Shown here: positions 10,601-21,584 of the stretch, one piece after another
Layout: each line of letters opens with the position of its first letter
How positions within the stretch are numbered: the stretch's first letter is position 1
Assembly: GCA_022495995.1 (NCBI GenBank)
Contig: JAFEMH010002502.1
Location: forward strand, 173,501-237,500
Length of the DNA stretch: 64,000 bases
DNA from: Adenophora triphylla var. japonica
Lineage: Eukaryota; Streptophyta; Magnoliopsida; Asterales; Campanulaceae
Reading direction: 5' to 3'
Translations under genes and position numbers: made by a program
The notes under the pieces: generated by a model
Seen by the model: the letters and a program-made list of their open reading frames with translations, nothing else
The model's database searches: none
Told to the model about the DNA's origin: nothing

Positions 10601-11298
10601 CTTTTATGAGGCGTGATTGCCTTGTGCTTGATTTCGAGAGGCGTGATTGCCTTGTGCTTTGTCTGCTGGGGAGAAGGTTGGACTTACGATGACTGCCGGT
10701 GTTCGTCTGTTGGGGATCATCGTGGCCTTGTAGGGGCCTTTTCTGCTGAGAGGGTGACGTCGGGCTTACTTTGATGGCCGGTGCTTGCGTTGTCGATGAG
10801 CGTTTTGTGCCTTGGGATTTGTACTTGGAGGTGCTGGCTCCTTTTGCACTTATTTTGCCGTTGAGTGGGCGAAGTCCGGGCTTGCATTGACGGCCGGTGC
10901 TGGGGATATGTAGTCTTGTATGACTTCCCTTTTGACTTGCTGGGGAAGGAGCTCGGGCTTACTTTGATGGCCGGTGCTTGAGTTGCCATTGGAGTGGGCG
11001 AAATCCGGGCTTACACTGATGGTCGGTGCTTGAATTGCCATTGAGTGAGCGAAGTCCGGGCTTACATTGACGGCCGGTTCTTGAATTGCCATTGAGTGGG
11101 CTAAGTCCGGGCTTACATTGACGGCCGGTGGTTGAATTGCCGTTGAGTGGGCGAAGTCCGGGCTTACATTGACGGCCGGTGGTTGAATTGCCATTGGTTA
11201 AGGACCAAATTGCACTGAATTTGCTGAAATAGGCCTTAGGACAGCCAGGGGCAAAGATTATAAGGGCAAGAAAGTAATTTGGCCCTCCCTTGCAAGAA
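10601..11298. repeat. About 54-bp tandem array and PMD upstream region in D
   Basis: From about 10850 to 11195 there are about six units of TTGCCATTGAGTGGGCGAAG, then TCCGGGCTTACATTGACGG, then CCGGTG. Diverged CCGGTG-containing units extend back to about 10690. The last 100 bp lead into the PMD upstream region and palindrome pair. Confidence 0.75.
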
Positions 11299-11343
11299 GG
11301 TCCGTACGGACCAACCTGGGATGCAAAGAGGTCCGTACGGACC
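11299..11343. promoter_or_regulatory. D palindrome pair upstream of the PMD gene
   Basis: Two perfect GGTCCGTACGGACC copies start at 11299 and 11330, exactly 31 bp apart, with the same GCAAAGA-type context as in the LTR. The pair ends about 160 nt before the PMD start codon (11505). A TATA-like TTAAAAA lies between, near 11380. Confidence 0.8.
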
Positions 11344-11504
11344 AGGTTGGTTTTTTACAGTTCCCAGATTTTGACTGGGTTAAAAACCCGAGGCCCCCTT
11401 CACTTCTTCTTCTTTAGTTCGTGCATCCGAGAGAGAGAGAGAGAGAAGGAGAAAACCTCCATTTTTACACCAAAATCTTCCATTTTTCGCTTGAATTGCT
11501 CGCA

Positions 11505-14500
11505 ATGGCGGAAGGATCTCGGAGGGGTCGTTGACAACACAGTCAAGAAGTGATCGAGCAACGTATGGAGCTCCAAAGAAATTGGATCTCCTTTGTTCCA
11601 TCTTCGAAGAACCCGGATGTATTATATCCGAATCCGGAGGTGCACAATCGTCACTCTAGGAACGTCGGGGAGGTAAGAAATCCATTTTGTCTTGATTCCC
11701 TGCTTGAATTTTTGAATGCTAGAACTAGGTTTTAGTTTTTCGCATTTTGGGGCTTTTGTTATTTGCCATGCTTTTTTGTGAAATTCTTGATGAATTGTTG
11801 AAATTGAGCATGTAAATATTGTGGGTATGTGAATTTTGTGCAGAAATGTGTAGATTAGCTCTTATTTGTGAAAATAAAGTGCCTCTCTAATGAATTGCAT
11901 GCTTTGGTGTTTTGTACATTATGCTTTTTATGTATGTACAATGTGGGGAAAAATTGTCATGTAGGGACAAATTTTGTAGAAAAAGGAAAAAAATGTGACA
12001 TGTGCCGTGTTTTGTGACGGGTTTTGTCTGAAAGTATGTGCCGTGTAGGGACGGACTTTTCTTTTGAAAATGTGTTATGCAGTGTGTGCCGTGTTCTTGG
12101 GTGACAGACTCTGTGGGGAAAGTATGTGCAATATGTGCCGTGTTTTGTGACGGGTTATTTTGAAAGTGTGTCGTGTAGGGCTTAATCCCTCTTTTGAGAA
12201 AATTTGTGTGCCGTGTTTTTGTGACGGACTTCGTGGAAAAATTATGTATAATGCATGTCATGTTTTGAGTTGCATGTAAAAATTATGTGCAATATGTGCC
12301 GTGTTTTGTGACGGGTTGCATGTAAAAATTATGTATAATGCATGTCATGTTTTGAGTTGCATGTAAAAATTATGTGCAATATGTGCCGTGTTTTGTGACG
12401 GGTTGCATGTAAAAATTATGTGCAATATGTGCCGTGTTTTGTGACGGGATATATGTGCTTTGCCGTGTTGGGACGGTCTTTTGTGCTTTGATTTTCTTTT
12501 GGTATTTTGCATTAAGTACTGTGACTGACGTACCTTTGCTGTGTTTACCTGCAGGATGAGGGGCTCTTGGCTGGGAAAGCCAAGAAGATGAAGACTCGGG
12601 GATCGCTCGAGGCTGTTGTTGAGTTGTGGCAGCGGATGCCGGACATTTCTGTGGATGGCAGGCCGAGCCCCAGGAGGCTGGTCTATGCTTCTGGCCTAGG
12701 CGTGTTCGTGGAGAACTTGGCCGGGGTTTCTGACACGAGGAAGAACAAGAGCGTCTTCCTTGGCCTTTCTGAGTACTGGTGGGATACCACCCACACCTTC
12801 CATCTGAGCTGGGGAGAGGTGACGGTGACGCCTACGGACTTTGCTGCTATCACTGGGCTTTCCTTCAAAGGAGGGCCAGTGCGGTGGCGAGATATGATTG
12901 CCGAGGATGTGCTGACTGAGCTGCTGGGCTTTGCGCCTGTTCCTCGTAGGGGTCTTGGCATGTTGTATAGTGATGTTGAGATGAGGATCATGGCCAGTAT
13001 TGGGGCCTATGTTTGGGGTACCGGCCAGGTGACGGTGGAGCAGCTGGCGCGCTCCTTCCTGTGGTTTGCGCTTTCCGAGACTTTGTTCTCGAACCACTCG
13101 ACTACGGCTCCTTTTGCTCTGCTGGAGAGCTTGATTGATTTGGAGAGAGTTTGTGATATCTCTTGGGGCGAGGCGGGCTTGGCCGAGCTCTACTTCTCCT
13201 TGGACCGGTTTAGCCGGGGTGTGGCCAGTTCCTTGGCTTGTTTTGATTTTGCTTTGGAGGTATGAGTTCATTGCTGTTTTTGATGTAGCAACTTGTTGTT
13301 TCTCCGTTTTCTTTTGCACTGAGCCTTTTTCTGCTTTTGTCACAGGTGTGGTTCTATGAGATCTTTCAGTGCTTCCCGTGGGATAGAGATCCTGGGGCCG
13401 TAGCAGCGTATCCTGCTATGTTAGGCTGGGCATGCCCGGCGAGGAGGAGGAGGACCAGCAGGGGTAAGCTCACGATTTCCTACGGGGAGGTGCAGGAGCA
13501 TTTGGAGAGAGATAGCCCGGAGAGGTTTGTTCTGTATCCTTGGGCTCGATATGAGGATGATGATTTCGAGGGGGCTCCCCTGGTGACGGTGCAGCGGAAG
13601 ATGCTGCGGGGCCTGACTTGCGACGTCATGTATTTGGGAGAGCGGGTCTTCTGGCAGCATGGCCCGGGTATGCTTCCCTTGGCTCCGAGGGACCCTCCTT
13701 TTGGGATGTTGGATTCCCGGGATATGGATGTGTTGGATTTTGAGAGGTATCTTGGCGGCGTGGGTGCCGAGGAGTTTGTTTTGTATCGAGAGGAGTATGG
13801 GGCCTTTGTGAGGAGGAAGTTGAGGACGCCACAGGTGTTGGCGAGGGAGAGGGAGGCTGGTCCGCAGGGTCCCCCAGAGGTTTCGGTGCCTGGGCCGGAC
13901 TTTACGTATGTTCGTGGGGATTCCTCGAGGAGGAGGGTGTCTGTACCTGTCCCTGAGCAGGCTCCTGCTGCCTACCGAGTGGATCCTGATAGACCGGTGA
14001 GTGTGCTTACTCTTTTCCATCTTGGCATCTTTTCTGTATTTTTCTCTTTTTGTTGTTGAGTATGACTGTATTGCTGAGCGTTTCTTTGGCTGCTTGCTTG
14101 TGCAGGTCCCGGGGAGGGCTTTTGACATGCTGACCCGCCGTTATGTGGCGATGCGGTCTTTCGCGAAGAAGATGGCGTCGAAGATGTCTTGCCGGTCTTC
14201 GCGACGTGTGCCGGCGTACACGCCGATGCCTTCGAGGCATTCTGTAGATGTTCCTCCACCGAGAGCCGAGCCGGAGCCACAGCAGTATGGACCTTCGCGG
14301 GGGCGGCATAGAATGGATGCCGGACATCTTCGGGAGCTCCGAGGCCGCAGACCCTTTACCAGCTTCTTTCCTCCAGCAGGATGCACAGGTGAGGGTTCGT
14401 CGAGCCTTCCTTCTTCGATCCTTTCGTCGGATTTGATCCTTCGATTACTTTGAGTACCAGCCTCCGGAGGGGGCTCGGTACTCTGATGACGAGGATATGA

Positions 14501-14577
14501 CTGGCGACTTCACCGGGATGCCCGACTTCTCGCTTGATGATCTTGGGGAGGATGATGATGCTGAAGAGTCGGACTAG
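11505..14577 (+). pseudogene. Element D antisense PMD gene (4 exons)
   Basis: This is a plant mobile domain gene antisense to the element. Exon 1 is 11505-11672, exon 2 is 12555-13259, exon 3 is 13346-13996 and exon 4 runs from 14106 to the stop at 14577. All three introns are GT-AG and phase 0, giving about 665 codons. Signatures are YWWDTTHTFHLSWGE, FAAITGLSF, DISWGEAGLAELYF, VWFYEIF and MYLGERVFWQHGPG, then a basic stretch and an acidic tail (GEDDDAEESD). Defects are few: TGA at 11532 (a CpG-type change from CGA), a frameshift near 14290 and TGA at 14434. Exons 2 and 3 are fully open. Because the gene opposes the element transcript, its introns would not be spliced out during retrotransposition. 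The role is unknown; host relatives (MAIN/MAIL1) are nuclear proteins linked to silencing. Confidence 0.85.
11673..12554 (+). other. Intron 1 of D PMD gene, with tandem repeats
   Basis: GTAAGA donor after 11672 and TTACCTGCAG acceptor ending at 12554. From about 11980 to 12450 it holds repeats of TGTGCCGTGTTTTGTGACGG joined by GCATGTAAAAATTATGTG, with units of about 46 bp at the 3' end. B's intron 1 ends with the same acceptor context (GTGTTTACCTGCAG) but lacks this array. Confidence 0.75.
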
Positions 14578-14916
14578 GGTTTATTTGCTTTCCCTCTTTC
14601 CATATCTTCTCTTTTTTTTTTTGTTTAGCAACAGACATTTATGGGTACCTGTAATAAAACACTTGTATTTGCATGGCAAAAGTATTTCATTTTAAGATGT
14701 AATGTCGTTTTTGTGATTCCCGGGAATTGTCCTAGGAATGGTTGCTATTATTTTTTTTATTTTTGTGCATGCCACGTGAGCTAAGAGTGCGTTTGTGGGT
14801 AGTGTATGTTTGCCGGCAATGGCTTTGGCCAGTGTTTGGGCAGTTTGGAGCAAGGTCCTGCTGAGAACAGTGGTTGTTGTACTATTTGCTGAGAAAGTGG
14901 GGCCAAGATGCAATAA
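14578..14916. other. Intergenic region between the two D antisense genes
   Basis: This is the PMD 3' end: T-rich run, AATAAAAC near 14655 as a possible polyadenylation signal, then a low-complexity stretch with no gene. It leads into the palindrome pair upstream of the DUF7745-like gene. Confidence 0.5.
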
Positions 14917-14961
14917 GGTCCGTACGGACAGACCTATGTTGCAAAGAGGTCCGTACGGACC
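14917..14961. promoter_or_regulatory. D palindrome pair upstream of the DUF7745-like gene
   Basis: GGTCCGTACGGACA starts at 14917 and GGTCCGTACGGACC at 14948, again 31 bp apart. The pair ends about 118 nt before the ATG at 15080. An AAATAAATG sequence near 14984 could serve as TATA. Confidence 0.8.
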
Positions 14962-15079
14962 AACCTTGCTTTTGGGAAGGAAATAAATGCTTTCCCGTGT
15001 CTGGTCTTTCCCCCATTCCCCATTTGCAGCCATTTTCGAGCTTTCTTCCCCATTTTCTCTAGGAACCTCCATTTTTGCC

Positions 15080-16603
15080 ATGGATTCTTCGTACGTTCCC
15101 AGAATTTTGCCGAGGCTTTCGCAGGAGAGGCAAGCACACTTCCTTGAGCAGCTGAAAATGTGGATGCGACGCCGTATGAGGCATCAGAGGCGGGCTTTCG
15201 AGGTAAGGTTTCGTCTTTGCTCGATTTGGTCTTTTAAGGAGTTGGTTCCTGATTGGGAGTTATTGCGGGCTGCCGCGAAGTTCTGGGATGTTAGGAGGCA
15301 TGTGTATTGCTTTTCCTACAATGAAATGGTGCCCACTTTCGAGGATTTTCGGGCTTTGATTGGAGGACCGGAGGTGGAGGCCATCTCGCTTCCTTTGATT
15401 GGTGGTGCTGCTGTGAGCGTGAAGCTTGCAGGCTTTCTTCGTACTTCGTTGGAAGAAGTGCAGGGCATGATCCTTGATTCGGGTCATATTGACATTTCTG
15501 AGCTGCCGGAGCGGTTTATGGTTGATGATGAGAGTGATGTCTCTTGGGACGCATTTTCCTTGTGCGTGATTGCGACACTTTTTATGGTCAGCTCCCTTGG
15601 CATTTGCGATGGCGCTTTGCTAGATGTGGTTGGGCACTGCAGAGCTGGAGAGGATATTGTCCCGTTGGTGCTGGGGGAGACTCTTCATGGTATTGACCGT
15701 CTGGCGACTGGGGATCGGTTCATGAGAGGGGGAAGCCCCGCTTTGCTCACCTTGTGGCTGCGAGAGAGACTTCAGGCCATGCCCGAGGCTCCGATGTCAT
15801 TTAGCCCGTGGTCATTTGCTCAGCGACCTCTTGTGTTGGATATGGATCAGTCCGCCTGGGAGAGATGGATGGCACGACTTGGTACGCATCAGATCCGTTG
15901 GTGGGTTCCTCACTGGGGGATTGAGACTAGGAGGGTCTTTCAGGAAGGGTCCTATGTCGTCAGAGTTCCAGGTTTGTCTTGGTCCTCCTTTTATATTTCG
16001 TCGCTTGTTTCCCGGCAGTTTGGGATGAGGCAGGAGCCTTTGTTAGGCTGGGATGACCTTGCTACTATGGAGATAGCTCCTCTTTGTATGGCAGCTCCAG
16101 GTGCTTTCTTGTATTTTCTGAGGGTATGGAAGTATTCCGCTTTCCCTCCTGTGGTGCTCCTTAGACGTCGGGAGAGTGTCGTATTGACGACTCGCACACG
16201 GCCCGGTATGAGCGGCGTGTTGGGCGATCCCAAGTGGCTTTGGAGAGCGAGGCATGTAGCAATTGCAGGACCCGGTTGCCGTAGTAGCTATTGCCTTAGG
16301 AGTGCCGAAGCACAGTCCGACCCTCAGGATGTTACGGGAGACACTTTATTTGACTACGAGACCAGAGTTGACCGACTGACGGGGAGAGGTCCTCTTTTAC
16401 AGACTCGCAGGGAGGAGATCTGAGCCGAAGCACGGGCGAATGAAGCCTTGAGAGCTGCTGGATTGTTTGACTCTACGGGGAGGACCCCTGATCTCGGACT
16501 GAGAGACGCAGAGTTGGTTCGCGTGGAGCGAAAGAAGACTCGCCGGGGACGAGGGAAGAAAGGGAAGAATGGCGAGGGGACAAGCGCAGATGGCGCGGAA
16601 TGA
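15080..16603 (+). pseudogene. DUF7745-like gene, antisense in D
   Basis: The frame starts with MDSSYVPRILPRL at 15080, is open for 447 codons to TGA at 16421, then stays open in the same frame to TGA at 16603 (about 507 codons in all). The 16421 stop looks like a CGA-to-TGA change. Signatures are AAAKFWDVRRHVYCFSYNE and VPTFEDFRALIG near residues 55-90, the GETLHGIDRL and LLTLWLRERLQ helices near 200-240, and WWVPHW near 275. These agree with my memory of the plant DUF7745 family, whose function is unknown and which is often found beside transposons. The C-terminus is basic (RKKTRRGRGKKGKNG). No intron is needed. It lies 3' of the PMD gene in the same orientation. Confidence 0.65.
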
Positions 16604-17381
16604 CCTTCTAGGTATCCATTCATTGCATTGTAAACACATAATTTGTTAAAGTATTAAGCTGTCTTTTAGCATGTTGTGAACTTGAGAGTAGACCGTGCTT
16701 GAACTCATCAAGAAATGTTATAACCGTTAGTGATTTGCGATTTACTTTTAAAGCTTTGTCGAGACGCAAGATCTCTTGTTCGCTTTTGTGTATTTTGTGA
16801 ACCTTGGCGGTGTCCATCTTTGGACTTTTCTGTTGCATTTGCGAACTGAAGCGGCCTGGGCCTTGACGGCAATCCCCTTTGCTTAGGCTTTGTGCTTGGC
16901 TGAGAGGTTGAATGATCCCCTGACAAGTTGTTTTGACGGTCATTTCCGTAGCTTCCTTGCCCTTTGTTGGCGTCGGGCTCTTGACCTCAATTTCGTGGCT
17001 TCTGCTTGAGCCTCTTTTTTTATTATTTTTTTTGTGAGCCTTTGCTCGAGCTCTTTTTTTTTTTTTTGAAGCGCGTGAGGGCGAAGACAAGCCCCTGGCT
17101 TGGAAGCAGACATGGGTCAGTCGTTTGATGCTGAGTGACCTCCGGATGTCCTTTGATGTTGCCGCTGTCGTTTGACTTGGTCAAGGTGACGTTGGGGGCG
17201 TGCTCTTGAAAAGTGCATAGCTTGATGGAGGTCTTGATTGACATTCAAACTTTTGACTTTTTTTTTTGTGTATTTTTAGACCGGACCAATTAAGGTTGCC
17301 TACGTTCCCCCGGACTAGAGGGCTCAGGTCTGCGTAGTTCGACACTACCTGAAGTGCCAAGAGATGCACCGTTGTTCTTCT
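16604..17381. other. Region between DUF7745-like gene and D pol
   Basis: The two genes converge here. It holds T-rich runs (near 17015-17066) and no recognised gene; a lysine-rich minus-strand frame at 16620-17090 has no family I know. The post-pol inverted-repeat box lies at 17299-17345: TTGCCTACGTTC, then GCTCAGGTC, then GCGTAGTTCGACAC. Confidence 0.55.
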
Positions 17382-18700
17382 TCAGGCGAAGTATCTGCGA
17401 AGTTTGCTTCCGTTGACTGGATTCATGAAGGGATTGCCGTCTAGGTCTGTCAGTTTCATGGCACCTCCGGAGAAGATCTTTTGAACCACGAAAGGGCCGA
17501 TCCATGTGGGTTCCCATTTTCCCAGTGGGTTGGTTCGAGTGGGAGGCTTTTCTTTGAGTACCAGATCGCCTTCCCTGATGTCTCGGGACTTGACTTTCTT
17601 GTCGAAAGCTCTAGCCATCCTGTTTTGATAGGCTCGGACGTGTTCCATGGCCTTTAGTCGTCGCTCGTCTAGCAGAGCCAATTCATCATGTCGGCTTCGG
17701 AGCCATTCAACTTCGTTGACGTCATTTTCCAGCAGCACTCGGAGTGAGGGAATTTCCAGTTCAATGGGAAGGACTGCTTCCATCCCGTATGTCAGGGCGA
17801 ATGGGGTTTCTCCCGTGGTCGTTTCCGACCGATGTTCGGTAGCCCCAAAGTGCAAGGTGCAGCTTCTCGGGCCAATCTCATCCTCGGGTGGTTATTTTTC
17901 GGATGATCCGTTCGAGGGTCTTGTTTGCTGCTTCCACGGCGCCATTTGTTTGTGGCCGGTAGGGAGAAGATTTGTGGCGTGTGATCTTGAATTCGGCCGG
18001 CGGTGCATCGAATTCCCCTCGAAGTGTGAACCGTTGTCTGATACGACCTCATTTGGGATGCCGTATCGGCAGATGATGTTTTCCTTGAGGAAATGCGCGA
18101 CCTTCTTGGAGGTGAGTACCTTGTAGGACTTGGCTTCGACCCATTTGGTGAAGTAGTCGATGGCTACTAAGATGAACTCGTGACTTCTTTGCTGGCGGAG
18201 CGATTTTCCCGATGACGTCTATTCCCCAAGTGGCAAATGGCCAGGGTGTAGTCATGCAGTAGAGATCGTGGGGAGGTAGATGATTGAGGTTGGAGAACCG
18301 TTGACACTTGTCGCAGCTTCGGACAAAGTGGATGCAATCTGCCTCCATAGAGATCCAGTAGTAGCCCATCCTGAGAATGATTTGCATCAGGGCTCTGGCA
18401 TTCATGTGGGGTGGCGTTCATGTGGGGACCGCAAGCCCCATTGTGGACTTCGTTCATGAGCTTGTTTGCCTCTTCCTGGTTGATGCAGCGTAGGAGTGGT
18501 CCATGGTAGCGTTTCTTGTATAGCATGTCCCCGAGGATGACGAAGTGAGAGGCGAGGCATTTTAGGGCCATGATGCTCTTGGTTTTGACCCCTTCTGTGT
18601 GTGGGCCTTCCTTGTTCATGAAGGTGATTTTCCCGTTCTTGAGGTATTCGAAGATCTGGTTGTACCATGGCTCATTGACGGGCTTGGGTTCTGGTTCGAT
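17382..18700 (-). pseudogene. Element D integrase
   Basis: On the minus strand the zinc-binding domain (NEVHNGACGPH, then SCDKCQRFSN) is followed by the core motif FATWGIDVIGKI, conserved spacer sequence, HFGATEHRSETT, GETPFALTYGMEAVLP, and the C-terminal GDLVLKE and WIGPFVVQKI, ending LRRYFA at 17382. Frameshifts separate these blocks near 18405 (next to a small direct repeat CATGTGGGG) and in the core near 18050-17860. It would insert element cDNA into the genome. Not functional as it stands. Confidence 0.8.
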
Positions 18701-19746
18701 TTTACAACAGTAGGCAGGAATTTCCTTTCGTCCGACTTTGAAGGGTTTGATTGCTTTTCCTTCAGGGATTTCCACAAGGGAAGCCAAGGTGGCTAAGGCA
18801 TCTGCAAACCTGTTTCGGTCTCTTGGCAAGTAGTGGAAGGTGACCTCTTCGAATTGTGTGATGAGGTCCTCCATGCGAGCATGGTATTTTTGCAAGCACA
18901 GGTCTATGGTTTTCCATTTGTTGGAAACTTGGTTGATGATCGTGGGCGAGTCCCCATAAACTTCGAGTTTCGGACATTCCTCTCGAGTGCGGCTTGTAGT
19001 CCCGGCGGCCACGAGGCTTCATATTCGGCGGCATTGTTGGTTACCTCGAAATTGAGCTTTATGGCGATTGGGGTGTGCTCGTCCTTGGGATCGACCAAGA
19101 GCATACCGATGCCGTTTCCTTTTTTGTTGGCTGCTCCATCGAAGAACAGTTGCCATAGATTTTCGCCTTCAAGTGCAAAGATTCCCTCATCTGGGAATTG
19201 TGGTTCAGGGCCTCGAGCCTCGTCGGTTGGGAAATCAGCCAGTTGTTCAGCCATTGCCCGTCCCTTGATTGACTTTTGGTTAACGTACTTGATGTCAAAT
19301 TCCGCTAGGAAGAAAGACCATTTGGCGAGCCTCATTGACAGAGATGGTTTGTCGAAGAGGTATTTGACTGGGTCCATTTTGGAAACCAAGTGTACCGTGT
19401 GCGACTGCATGTAGTGCCGTAATTTTCCGACAACCCATACCAGAGCTGCGCAGGTTTTCTCGAGGGCTGAGTAATTGAGTTCGCTGCCTTGAAACTTTTG
19501 ACTGACGAAGTAGATGGCGCTTTCGACTCGTGACTCCTTCTTTTCTTGACAAAGCATGGCTCCAACTGGGGTGTCGGTCACAGTTAGGTATAGCAACAGT
19601 GGCTTCTCCTCGTGGGGAGGACAGAGAATCGGAGGACTCACAAGGTATGCCTTTATTTCCTCAAAGGCATCTTGGCATTCTGAGTTCCATTCGATGTCGG
19701 CGTTCTTCTTCATCAGTTTGAAGATTAGCTCGCACATGGAGGTCAA
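18701..19746 (-). pseudogene. Element D RNase H and archaeal-type RNase H
   Basis: The RT-linked RNase H spans residues about 25-155 of the minus-strand frame (AFEEIKAYLVSPPIL, LLYLTVTDTPVGAML, NYSALEKTCAALVW, LAKWSFFLAEFDIKY). A second RNase H of archaeal type follows (LFFDGAANKKGNGIGMLL, NNAAEYEA, VYGDSPTIINQV, RFADALATLASL), the hallmark of the Tat lineage. There is a frameshift after NNAAEYEA near 19000. These enzymes remove the RNA strand during reverse transcription. Confidence 0.8.
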
Positions 19747-19770
19747 TTGGTTGACGAAACGACTGATATA

Positions 19771-20734
19771 CTACAGGCGGCCCATGAAGCTTTTCACCTC
19801 TGTCTGAGTTTGCGGTGGTCTCATTTCGATGATGGCCTTGATCTTTTGAGGATCAACCTCGATGCCTCTCTCGGTGACCATGTATCCCAAGACCTTGCCT
19901 CGGATAACCCCAAATGTGTATTTGGCAGGGTTTAGCCTCATTGAGTGTTTTCGGAGGCGATTGAAGAATTTTCTCGTGTACGAGGTGTTGTCCATCCGAT
20001 CCCTTTGAGTGGATGATCATGTCATTGACGTACACTTCGATCTCTTTGTGGATCATGTCGTGGAAGAGAGGGCGGTTCTTTGCCCGTTGGTAGGTAGCCC
20101 CAGGCGTTCTTTAGTCCGAACGGCATTGCGTGTAGCAAGAGGTTCCCAGGGGTTGTGAAAAGCTGTCTTTTCTTGATCTTCTTCGGCCATCTTGATTTGA
20201 TTGTAGCCGGCAAACCCGTCCACGAAGGACTTGACTTCGAAATTGGCTGTAGTGTCTACCAACATGTCGATGTTGGGTAGTGGAAAATCGTCCTTGGGAC
20301 TTGCTTTGTTGAGATCTCGAAAGTCCACGCAGCAACACACTTTTCCATTGGCCTTGGTGACCGTAACGATATTGGAGAGCCATGTGGGGTACTCGATCAC
20401 CCTGATGAAGCCGACGCGGAGCATTTTTTCGATCTCTTCTTTGACTTGTAAAGACCATTCTGGCTTGATTCGGCGTAGCTTTTGCTTGATGGGCTTAGCC
20501 TTGGGATTGAGAATCCGGTGTTCTACAATGTTTGGATCTAATCCGAGGCATGTCTTGGTAAGACCAAGCGAACACGTCCACGAATTCTTTGAGCGGTGCG
20601 GTCAATGCGTCTTGCTCTGTGCCGGTGAAGAAACTTCCGATTTGCATCTCTTTTGACTCTTCGGCGGTTCCCAAATTCACTTTGGTTAAAACCTCCTCGC
20701 GGCTTGGGCCCGGTTTTCTCTCGTTTGACAACAT
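19771..20734 (-). pseudogene. Element D reverse transcriptase (YVND in place of YVDD)
   Basis: Blocks on the minus strand are EFVDVFAWSYQDMP, VCCCVDFRDLNKASPKDDFPL, FVDGFAGYNQIKMAEEDQEK, YVNDMIIHSK and NRLRKHSMRLNPAKYTFGV. The polymerase active-site box reads YVND: the codon for the first Asp has become AAT, as expected from decay of a CpG in GTCGAT. That residue is needed for metal binding in reverse transcriptases. Two frameshifts and a displaced segment (20053-20213) also break the frame. Confidence 0.8.
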
Positions 20735-21584
20735 GCTTAAAGATGTGCTTAATGTATTGTTCGTTTAATGTATGCTTCTTTATCAAGTGAATCGTTATTA
20801 ACTTGTTTGTGTGTTAGTTAATTTATCGGTTGTTAAAGATGCAATGAGAGGATACTCGGAAAGATCGAAGCATTCATTAAGAGCATACGGGAATACATTA
20901 TTGGCAATGAGTTCGTAATCTTCGGCGTGAGGCCATCGGATGACTCGAGAGACTCAAATTCAAAGATAATGGATTCGGGATGAGTTTTGACACTGGACTC
21001 TAGGACTCGAGAGGTCGAGACCAAGTTGTTCGATCATGTCCTTTTCTTTGGCGGTGGAGTCCGGAGAAGGTGGCCCGGTTATTGAGTGGCAATGAGCTTG
21101 ATAGGAGGCGGAGTTTGAAAGGCTTTGTGTCACCGTTCCCAATCATTGCTATCACGAGTTATCGAAACAAAATCGATCGGGTCGGCATCTCGATTTCTTC
21201 ATTGAAGAAGCGAGGTGGAGCGGTGGCTCATTCCAAGCATCACTGCGGAGTCTTTTGCTTTTGCCTTGGGCATTACTAGCTCGAATGCGGACTCGTCCCG
21301 CTTGTTTAAGGCGGAGTGTTGACAGAGAGTTTTTCGAGTTCTTACGCGAAGAGGGGTTTTCCCGAACCAAAATTCGTTGTGAATAGTGGTGGTCGTGGGT
21401 CCTGGCAGAGGCGGTGTATCGAGAAATGCTCTTCGGACGGGATTTGGCTTGAGGCCTCTGAATCTTGCCAGGTTCCGCTGGAGCTTGTCCATGGTTGTCG
21501 GCCAGCTTTGTTTGGCGCTGATCAGCTCTGTTCCCTTTCTGGATCTTCTTCCAAGTTGTGAGGCCTTCTTTGTGAAGTACTTGG
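20735..21584 (-). other. D linker between protease and RT
   Basis: Tat-lineage pol has a long poorly conserved linker here. Minus-strand frames (for example PLRVRTRKTLCQH and ESIIFEFESLE) have no domain that I recognise and are broken by stops. The stretch near 20735-20830 is AT-rich. Confidence 0.4.

Noticed and set aside
10717..11194. Overlapping minus-strand frames of AIQPPAVNVSPDFAHS repeats
   Set aside because: Product of the 54-bp tandem array, not a gene.
12696..13343. Minus-strand 215-codon frame across the D PMD gene
   Set aside because: Opposite-strand shadow of GC-rich PMD exon 2, which has clear PMD motifs and matched splice sites.
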